From assembly GCA_030426875.1 (NCBI GenBank), contig JAUHXI010000112.1, positions 1-5,287 of the forward strand: a DNA stretch of 5,287 nt, given 5' to 3'. Source of the stretch: a bacterium. Its GTDB lineage: Bacteria; Patescibacteriota; Gracilibacteria; UM-FILTER-43-11. Shown here in pieces: positions 1 through 3,441 of this stretch. The notes under the pieces are model-generated. The model was not told where the DNA came from, made no database searches, and worked only from the letters and a program-made list of their open reading frames with translations. The stretch's first letter is position 1, and every line of letters begins with the position of its first letter. The translations under genes were made by a program, and so were the position numbers.

Positions 1-1
1 T

Positions 2-29
2 ATTTTACTTATTTTTAGGAAAATGTCAA
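2..29 (-). promoter_or_regulatory. Sigma-70 promoter reading off the left edge
   Basis: On the minus strand a perfect -35 TTGACA (29 to 24) is followed after 16 bases by TAAAAT (7 to 2). No gene is visible downstream because the window ends, so the target lies outside. The -35 context CCCTTGACA is the same as in the promoter at 1009-1037, which suggests the same sigma factor. The 16-base spacer is one short of ideal. Confidence 0.4.
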
Positions 30-84
30 GGGCTTCAACACTTTACCGCCTTCAGAATCTACTTTTTAAAAATTTTAGACATGT

Positions 85-216
85 TTAAAGTCCACCTCCC
101 CCCGTAAGGAAAAGTGGACTCGGATCGCCGTGACCGAGAAGGTCCAGCGAATGGATGCGCGCGTCAGCCACTGGGGCGGACGCACGACCGTTTTTGGGGC
201 CCCTGCCTTCCCTTTT
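85..216. other. GC-rich stretch with several hairpins, no clear gene
   Basis: This stretch is clearly richer in G+C than the A/T-rich 80 bases to its left. It can form an inverted repeat AGTCCAC/GTGGACT (89-95 with 114-120), a GGAC-UCGG/CCGA-GUCC stem just after it (about 116-145), and a GCGTC/GACGC stem further on. On the minus strand it lies directly downstream of the hypothetical gene ending at 217. The frame of that gene stays open for 43 more codons after the stop, until a TAA at 85-87. It could be the 3' end of that transcript, a structured RNA, or a decayed extension of the gene; the sequence alone does not decide. Confidence 0.3.
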
Positions 217-705
217 TTAGAGGGAGACGCGAAGACACTCCGGAGCCGCGCTAGCGCGGCCGGGGGTGATCTCATCGTCAAAACCGAAGTACTCATTTAC
301 CTCCTCAAGGAAGGTGATGAGCTTCTCATTGGGCTCCAGATCAATCTGATCGACGATTTGGAGCAAAATGGATGCTCGGCTCCGATTTTGCCTCACATTC
401 CTCCTCTGGCTACCGCTCATGTGGCAACAGAGTAGCCTGACAACCTCGGCCATGGCGGCCAAGGGGCCAGCGATTTTGATAACCGTCTTGTCAGCTAGCG
501 TGACTGAGACCCGGGGAAAGCTCCCCGAATCTTCAGTGCTGCACACGCGCTGATTGTGAATCTCTCTGCATCGCTTCTGTTTCATGTCTCCGCGCAAGGT
601 TGCGACAAAGATGTGGCAGGCATGTGCCTGAAGAAGCCCGATGTCGAGAATTTTAGCAGCGCGCACGAGACATGGGTGTTTTTCTGCGTCATTTTTTTTG
701 ATCAT
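217..705 (-). CDS. Hypothetical protein, about 162 residues
   Basis: I do not recognise this protein. The chosen ATG at 705 (MIKKND) has GAGG five bases upstream. An ATG at 744 would add 13 residues but has no comparable ribosome site. The N-terminal half contains four cysteines and several histidines but no motif I can name. The middle reads like a beta strand followed by a helix (SVTLADKTVIKIAGP, then LAAMAEVVRLL). The C-terminal part is acidic and helix-like (LLQIVDQIDLEPNEK, then FLEEVNEYFGFDDEI). There is no signal peptide or membrane segment. Codons favour ATC, GAG, CTC and GAC in the C-terminal half, as expected of a real gene, but the opposite strand is also open for 101 codons in the same register, which weakens the case. 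It is downstream of, but separated by a terminator from, the candidate small RNA at 841-1002. No clear promoter was found between 706 and 840. Confidence 0.4.
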   Translation of the reverse strand: MIKKNDAEKHPCLVRAAKILDIGLLQAHACHIFVATLRGDMKQKRCREIHNQRVCSTEDSGSFPRVSVTLADKTVIKIAGPLAAMAEVVRLLCCHMSGSQRRNVRQNRSRASILLQIVDQIDLEPNEKLITFLEEVNEYFGFDDEITPGRASAAPECLRVSL

Positions 706-756
706 GTGAACCTCGAAGGCGGGTGTGGGATGAGACCACACCACTCCTCAATCCCA

Positions 757-823
757 AATAATAAAGTTCAGAAACAAAGAGTGATGTGGTTTGACGATGA
801 TTTTAAAGAGCAACTTTATTATT
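757..823. repeat. Inverted repeat, 12-base perfect arms
   Basis: AATAATAAAGTT (757-768) and AACTTTATTATT (812-823) are perfect reverse complements separated by 43 bases. The pair lies between the small-RNA terminator and the start of the hypothetical minus-strand gene. It could be an operator or two protein-binding half-sites, or form a stem in the leader of that gene. No function can be read from the sequence. Confidence 0.5.
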
Positions 824-840
824 CTTATTTTTCAAGCCAC

Positions 841-865
841 AAAAAAACCGCCTTCTTCATGGCGG
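841..865 (-). terminator. Intrinsic terminator of the candidate small RNA
   Basis: On the minus strand CCGCC (865-861) and GGCGG (852-848) form a 5-bp G/C stem with an 8-base loop, followed at once by seven U (847-841). The uninterrupted U tract lies on the minus-strand side only, so direction is clear. It ends the transcript started by the promoter at 1009-1037. Confidence 0.75.
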
Positions 866-1002
866 ATAGTCAGTTGGAATAAAACATTCACACAAAACTA
901 CACACCACAGGAAAGTGGGAGTTTAAACATAAGGAGCACGCGAATGTATTGTGGAGAAATCATGGGGAGGATTCATGATGGAGTTGAGTGGGGCAAACTT
1001 GC
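841..1002 (-). ncRNA. Candidate small RNA, about 162 nt, C-rich with repeated CUCC motifs
   Basis: The call rests on three signals in order on the minus strand: a near-consensus promoter, about 160 bases without a convincing reading frame, and a strong intrinsic terminator. Within the RNA, AUCAUG (979-974) pairs with CAUGAU (964-959) to present a 9-base loop AAUCCUCCC. Further on, ACAUUCGCGUG (947-937) pairs with UGUGUGAAUGU (894-884) in an 11-bp stem containing several G-U pairs. CUCC occurs five times at intervals of about 13-20 nt. One copy reads CUCCUU, the same as the anti-Shine-Dalgarno tail of 16S rRNA, and the loop holds CCUCC. C-rich loops are known in small RNAs that pair with ribosome binding sites, so a regulator of translation is a reasonable inference. 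It does not match the 6S, tmRNA, SRP or RNase P signatures I know. The alternative is a leader of the gene at 217-705 ended by an attenuator. Confidence 0.5.
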
Positions 1003-1008
1003 GAGCCC

Positions 1009-1060
1009 ATATTAGCAAACATTTGTAAAGGTGTCAAGGGGTTTTTAATTTTAAATTTTA
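1009..1060 (-). promoter_or_regulatory. Strong sigma-70 promoter with UP-like element
   Basis: On the minus strand TTGACA (1037-1032) is followed after exactly 17 bases by TAATAT (1014-1009). The -10 is preceded by TGC, an extended -10 motif. Immediately upstream of the -35, about 1041-1063, is an almost pure A/T tract of alternating A and T runs resembling an UP element. The expected start is near 1002. This is the best promoter in the window and is of the kind found before abundant stable RNAs. Confidence 0.72.
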
Positions 1061-1090
1061 AATACACCTGCCTTCGTCATTCTCGCCTAT

Positions 1091-1128
1091 TAGGCCCCCT
1101 CTAGCTCCCCCCAAGGGGGAGGGCTGGG
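1091..1128. repeat. C/G-rich hairpin element
   Basis: AG-CTCCCCC (1103-1111) pairs with GGGGGAG (1115-1121) and, across two bulged G, with CT, around a CAA loop. It resembles the element at 3291-3312 in form and orientation: a C/T-rich arm, a short A-containing loop, then a G-rich arm ending in GGCT. Such elements are commonly dispersed between genes in uncultured bacteria. It has no U tract, so it is unlikely to be a terminator. Confidence 0.4.
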
Positions 1129-1131
1129 CAT

Positions 1132-1271
1132 GGAATTTAGAATTGAGCCATTGGAGTCAGTCCGCAGAACTGCTCCAGCGATCAGGGCTCTGTTTTGGAA
1201 TTTGGAGCTCGGAGTTTTGAATTTAGTTTGGAATTTGGTGCTTGTAATTTGGAATTTTGCACTTAGAATTC
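1132..1271. repeat. Degenerate GAATTT-type repeat region
   Basis: Variants of TTGGAATTTGG recur in this stretch: GGAATTTAGAATTGAG at 1132, then from 1194 GGAATTTGGAGCTCGG, TTTTGAATTTAG, TTTGGAATTTGGTGC, TTGTAATTTGGAATTTTG and TTAGAATTCC. The first copy is separated from the rest by about 45 bases that include a small bulged hairpin (1153-1176). The reading frames that cross this region have low-complexity proteins and are not credible genes. The array lies directly upstream of the AI-2E-family promoter. Confidence 0.55.
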
Positions 1272-1284
1272 CCTCAAAAATCCA

Positions 1285-1293
1285 TGCTATAAT
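1285..1293 (+). promoter_or_regulatory. Extended -10 promoter for the AI-2E-family gene
   Basis: TGCTATAAT carries a perfect TATAAT (1288-1293) with the extended TG. No good -35 lies at 17 bases; TTAGAA at 1263 is 19 away and TTGCAC at 1257 is 25 away. An extended -10 can work without a good -35. A start near 1300 would give a leader of about 20 bases before the ATG at 1320. Confidence 0.55.
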
Positions 1294-1319
1294 CCAAACA
1301 AAACCAATAAAAGAGAACC

Positions 1320-2495
1320 ATGACAACCACTAAAATCACCAACAACTTCCAAAAACGCTTCCTAGTCTTCATCCTACTCCTCCTCCTCGTCAGCCTCATC
1401 ATCTTCGCCAGCCCCTTCATCATCGACCTCCTCATCGCCGGCATCCTAGTCGCCGCCGTCTACCCCGTCCACAAACGCGTCCTAAAACTCTTCTCCTTCA
1501 GCCGCACCTTCGGGGCCATCATGTCCATGATCCTCGTCACCGTCGTGGTCCTACTCCCCTTCACCCTCTTCGCCGTCTTCATCGGCCAACAAGCTGGCGA
1601 CGCCTACACCGCCGTGTCAGAAAACATCACCCAAATCGTCTCCGAAAACGACGTCAATAACCCCTCTCAATTCATCGCCGCCCTCCCCTTCGCCGATCGA
1701 ATTGAAGCCATCTTTAGCTACCTACCCGTCTCCACCGACGAACTCCTGACCACCGTCGAAGACAGCCTGGGGCAAATCAGCAGTTTTTTACTCAGCCAAA
1801 CCAGCAATGTTCTTAAAGGACTATCCCTCTTCCTCATCCATGTCATCGTCTTTTTGATGGCCCTCTTCTACTTTTTAAGAGATGGGGACAAACTCGTCAG
1901 CTACCTCAAATCCCTCCTCCCCCTCTCCAAAACACACCGAGAAGAACTCTTCCAAAAATTAGGCAACCTAAGCTACGGCATCATCTACGGCATCTTTGGT
2001 GCTGCCATCTTACAAGGGCTACTCGTGGGGGTCGCCTTTCATTTTGCAGGCTTCAGCAACGCCGCCTTCTGGGGCGTGATTGCCATGCTCTTTTCGCCCG
2101 TCCCCTACATTGGAACCATGGTGGTTTGGCTCCCTGCTTTGGTGATTCTGCTCATCGGCGGCAACTGGATCGCAGCCATTATTTTTGGCCTCTGGTGCAT
2201 CGGTGTCGTGGGCACGGCGGACAACATCATCAAACCTTATTTAATCGGCGCTTCTTCGGCTTTGAATCCCATGGCCTTATTGGTCGTACTTTTAGGAGGC
2301 ACTTTCGTATTCGGTTTAAAAGGCCTAATTTTTGGCCCCTTCATCCTAACCTTAACCCTCTCCTTCCTCCACATCTACCAATTGGAATTTAAGACAGAAT
2401 TAGATGGAAAAACAGCATCCACATCTGAAAAAACTAAGCCTGAAAAAAAGAAAATGAAGCCTGTTTTAAAGCGATTAGTGGCAAAGAAAAAGTGA
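1320..2495 (+). CDS. AI-2E/PerM-family membrane transporter
   Basis: The product of 391 residues belongs to the AI-2E family (PerM, TqsA and YhhT relatives), polytopic inner-membrane proteins. Some members export autoinducer-2 and others act in Na+/H+ antiport; the substrate here is unknown. Hydrophobic segments lie near residues 14-30, 32-50, 64-88, 165-186, 218-241, 244-262, 268-299 and 316-350, with a soluble domain at about 90-160, the usual plan of the family. Family-typical motifs are FYFLRDGD (183-190), GIIYGIFGAAILQG (220-233), SPVPYIGTMVVWLPA (259-273), DNIIKPYLIG (301-310) and the NPM-GLKGLIFGP segment (316-340). The tail from about 357 is a lysine-rich cytoplasmic extension. Length is normal. 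The ATG at 1320 follows only a weak AGAGA ribosome site but sits right after the promoter, and the protein starts just before the first membrane helix. The first half has an extreme excess of C over G and of NNC codons that fades after about codon 155. It is transcribed alone and probably ends at the hairpin 2555-2607. Confidence 0.93.
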   Translation: MTTTKITNNFQKRFLVFILLLLLVSLIIFASPFIIDLLIAGILVAAVYPVHKRVLKLFSFSRTFGAIMSMILVTVVVLLPFTLFAVFIGQQAGDAYTAVSENITQIVSENDVNNPSQFIAALPFADRIEAIFSYLPVSTDELLTTVEDSLGQISSFLLSQTSNVLKGLSLFLIHVIVFLMALFYFLRDGDKLVSYLKSLLPLSKTHREELFQKLGNLSYGIIYGIFGAAILQGLLVGVAFHFAGFSNAAFWGVIAMLFSPVPYIGTMVVWLPALVILLIGGNWIAAIIFGLWCIGVVGTADNIIKPYLIGASSALNPMALLVVLLGGTFVFGLKGLIFGPFILTLTLSFLHIYQLEFKTELDGKTASTSEKTKPEKKKMKPVLKRLVAKKK

Positions 2496-2515
2496 AATGA
2501 GAAGGGGGTTAAAAT

Positions 2516-2544
2516 TTGACTTTTTTCTCAAAAATTGCTACACT
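2516..2544 (+). promoter_or_regulatory. Promoter of tandem unit 1
   Basis: TTGACT (2516-2521), a 17-base spacer, and TACACT (2539-2544) preceded by TGC form a good sigma-70 pattern with an extended -10. The expected start is at 2551-2552, only three or four bases before the hairpin that begins at 2555. The same arrangement is repeated 114 bases downstream. Confidence 0.5.
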
Positions 2545-2550
2545 AAAAGC

Positions 2551-2608
2551 AGTGAAAAAGTCTCTCGGCCGTAGTTTATACACTACAACCTGGCGGAGGG
2601 GTTTTTTC
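2551..2608 (+). ncRNA. Hairpin RNA/terminator, unit 1
   Basis: The predicted transcript is almost entirely one hairpin. AAAAAGTCTCTC (2555-2566) pairs without interruption, including G-U pairs, with GAGGGGTTTTTT (2596-2607). A G-G mismatch follows, then GCC/GGC (2568-2570 with 2592-2594), a 5-base bulge on the 3' side, and GTAGT/ACTAC (2571-2575 with 2582-2586) around a 6-base loop. The U6 end makes it an intrinsic terminator, and the A5 on the other arm makes it able to terminate minus-strand transcripts too. The certain role is termination after the AI-2E-family gene. The promoter directly in front suggests that a free hairpin RNA of about 57 nt could also be made. Confidence 0.5.
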
Positions 2609-2629
2609 AACTATTGCACAATCTTGGAC

Positions 2630-2658
2630 TTGACTTTATTTGCTAAAATCGATACAGT
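2630..2658 (+). promoter_or_regulatory. Promoter of tandem unit 2
   Basis: TTGACT (2630-2635), a 17-base spacer and TACAGT (2653-2658) repeat the pattern of unit 1, without the extended TG. The spacer sequence has diverged while its length and the hexamers are kept. The start is expected near 2665, just before the second hairpin. Confidence 0.45.
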
Positions 2659-2664
2659 CAGACC

Positions 2665-2721
2665 AATGAGAAAATCCTTTCGCCGTGGTTTTCGCACCAC
2701 ACGGGGCAGAAGGGTTTTTTC
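2665..2721 (+). ncRNA. Hairpin RNA/terminator, unit 2
   Basis: GAGAAAATCCTTT (2668-2680) pairs with GAAGGGTTTTTTC (2709-2721). A C-A mismatch follows, then GCC/GGC (2682-2684 with 2705-2707), a 4-base bulge on the 3' side, and GTGGT/ACCAC (2685-2689 with 2696-2700) around a 6-base loop. Element by element this matches unit 1. The hairpin ends on the first base of the stop codon of the convergent gene at 2721-3128, so it can serve as terminator for that gene as well (U4 then CUC on the minus strand). Confidence 0.5.
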
Positions 2722-3128
2722 TATTTGGGAAATATTGAAATGAAATATTTTCTTTTTGTGTTTAAATTTTCCTTAACTTGAAGAATGAATGGATAATTAT
2801 CTTTTGTTTTTCCAAAAAATCGATGTAATAGCTCTGTTTTTTTATTAGGATTAAACACTGATTTTGGAGCAATTTTTGAATTCTTAATTAAATCGATTGC
2901 GGCAATAAAGTACCTGAGTCTTCTGGCCCTATCTCTCCAGTTTTTTTGATCCAAATGCAACCAAAATAAGTTCAAAAACACCTTCTGTTTACCAAAATAC
3001 TCAGAACGGACATAAGGCTGTCGCTTGGTTCGTTTTTTGATTTTTTTATAATGCTCAAAAGCCTGGTCATAAACCTCTTTATATCGTGTTCCTGGCAAAC
3101 GTTTTTGGCTTGATTGAAAAAATTCCAT
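2721..3128 (-). CDS. Small basic hypothetical protein, possible BECR-fold nuclease
   Basis: This protein of 135 residues is rich in Lys, Arg and aromatic residues, has no signal peptide or membrane segment, and reads as a single compact domain. Notable segments are TKRQPYVRSEYF (34-45), KVFLNLFWLHL (49-59), DRARRLRYF (66-74), AIDLIKNS (77-84), LHRFFG (101-106), FILQVKE (114-120) and KYFISIFPK (127-135). From memory, the ending LHRF-G then F-x-LQ-KE then K-x-FIS-FP resembles phage and toxin nucleases of the Barnase-EndoU-ColicinE5/D-RelE (BECR) group and hypothetical proteins of candidate-phylum bacteria; this is a suggestion only. The ATG at 3128 is the first start of the frame, with only a weak ribosome site (GGTG). 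The gene is convergent with the AI-2E-family gene, and its stop overlaps the last base of the unit 2 hairpin. It is more A/T-rich than its neighbours. No obvious antitoxin gene is adjacent. Confidence 0.8.
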   Translation of the reverse strand: MEFFQSSQKRLPGTRYKEVYDQAFEHYKKIKKRTKRQPYVRSEYFGKQKVFLNLFWLHLDQKNWRDRARRLRYFIAAIDLIKNSKIAPKSVFNPNKKTELLHRFFGKTKDNYPFILQVKENLNTKRKYFISIFPK

Positions 3129-3161
3129 CCGTCACCGGGAAGGCAAACGGTTAAATGAATG

Positions 3162-3185
3162 AGGCTAAACCCTAGCCTATTTTTT
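3162..3185 (+). terminator. Terminator-like hairpin
   Basis: AGGCTA (3162-3167) and TAGCCT (3173-3178) form a perfect 6-bp stem with a 5-base loop, followed by ATTTTTT. It is oriented as a plus-strand terminator, but no plus-strand gene lies just upstream. It may stop read-through from the tandem units, or be part of the leader of the minus-strand gene starting at 3128. Confidence 0.45.
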
Positions 3186-3239
3186 GGGAAAAAGCAAGAG
3201 CTTTAGGGCAGTCAGCCTATTTGATTCAGCCTGCCGGAG

Positions 3240-3262
3240 ATTCTTTTTATGCTAAAAAGAAT
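3240..3262. repeat. A/T-rich perfect inverted repeat
   Basis: ATTCTTTTTA (3240-3249) and TAAAAAGAAT (3253-3262) are perfect reverse complements around TGC. The 3-base loop is tight, so it is as likely to be a protein-binding palindrome as an RNA hairpin. It lies about 110 bases upstream of the minus-strand gene at 3128. Confidence 0.5.
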
Positions 3263-3290
3263 AGGAATGACTTCAACATGACCACCCCAA

Positions 3291-3312
3291 CCTCTCCTTA
3301 GCCAAGGAGGGG
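3291..3312. repeat. C/G-rich hairpin element, second copy
   Basis: CCTCTCCTT (3291-3299) pairs over 9 bp, with one G-T pair, with AAGGAGGGG (3304-3312) around AGCC. Together with the flanking CCCCAA and CTTTG it looks like the same dispersed element as the one at 1091-1128, in the same orientation. There is no U tract. Confidence 0.45.
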
Positions 3313-3348
3313 CTTTGACCTGTTTTTACCCCTCAAGTCTGAACCCCA

Positions 3349-3380
3349 TTGTAAGGACGCGATGGATCGCGTCCCTACAA
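3349..3380. repeat. Dispersed GGACGCGAT palindrome
   Basis: TTGTAAGGACGCGAT (3349-3363) and ATCGCGTCCCTACAA (3366-3380) are 15-base arms with one mismatch around GG. Near-identical GTAGGGACGCGAT palindromes are, from general knowledge, scattered between genes in many bacterial genomes. This one ends about a dozen bases upstream of the ftsK -35, so it may also affect that promoter. Confidence 0.6.
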
Positions 3381-3391
3381 TTGACTAGGCA

Positions 3392-3420
3392 TTGAAAAAA
3401 AGGTCAATTTGTGCTAAGAT
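3392..3420 (+). promoter_or_regulatory. Promoter of ftsK
   Basis: TTGAAA (3392-3397), a 17-base spacer and TAAGAT (3415-3420) preceded by TGC form a good sigma-70 promoter with an extended -10. The start near 3427 leaves a leader of about 15 bases, A-rich and without a Shine-Dalgarno sequence. The TTGACT at 3381 is too far from the -10 (28 bases) to be the partner. Confidence 0.6.
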
Positions 3421-3441
3421 CCCTCCGTAAACAAACAAAAA

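Larger units (their letters stand above)
2516..2721 (+). repeat. Two tandem promoter-hairpin modules, 114-base period
   Basis: Unit 1 (2516-2608) and unit 2 (2630-2721) align with one gap and about 66 of 92 identical positions by hand count. Identity is highest at the -35, around the -10, at the hairpin loop-proximal CCGT and at the GGGTTTTTTC end. The copies are diverged, so the duplication is old or the two are under selection. Confidence 0.7.

Noticed and set aside
130..435. Plus-strand frame of 101 codons starting with GTG
   Set aside because: It is antisense, in the mirrored codon register, to the longer minus-strand gene ending at 217. It has no ribosome binding site and ends in low-complexity Pro/Ala/His. 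The minus-strand start has a GAGG site; still, neither is certain.
841..1002. 6S RNA
   Set aside because: Size and promoter would fit, but the 5' and 3' ends do not pair into the long rod with a central bubble that defines 6S RNA.
944..1015. Plus-strand 23-codon frame with AAGGAG seven bases before its ATG
   Set aside because: The ribosome site is good, but there is no plus-strand promoter, the peptide is unremarkable, and the stretch is the complement of the C-rich small-RNA candidate, whose anti-SD-like motifs create such sites automatically.
1090..1326. Minus-strand frame of 78 codons
   Set aside because: It crosses the GAATTT repeat and the C/G hairpin, giving a low-complexity KFQ-type protein, and overlaps the promoter of the AI-2E-family gene.
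2493..2530. TGA read as glycine (Gracilibacteria/Absconditabacteria code)
   Set aside because: Neither the AI-2E-family gene nor ftsK contains an in-frame TGA, and the TGA at 2493-2495 follows a normal lysine-rich end, so the standard code is sufficient.
2516..2721. CRISPR array or type III antitoxin repeat
   Set aside because: There are only two diverged 92-base copies with promoter and terminator in each, unlike short identical CRISPR repeats. A type III antitoxin array lies upstream of and on the same strand as its toxin, whereas here the neighbour is convergent.
2516..2743. One 75-codon gene spanning both tandem units from TTG
   Set aside because: Its TTG start is the -35 hexamer and the frame runs through both promoters and hairpins. 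Only the short downstream peptides are worth considering, and they are treated as a finding.
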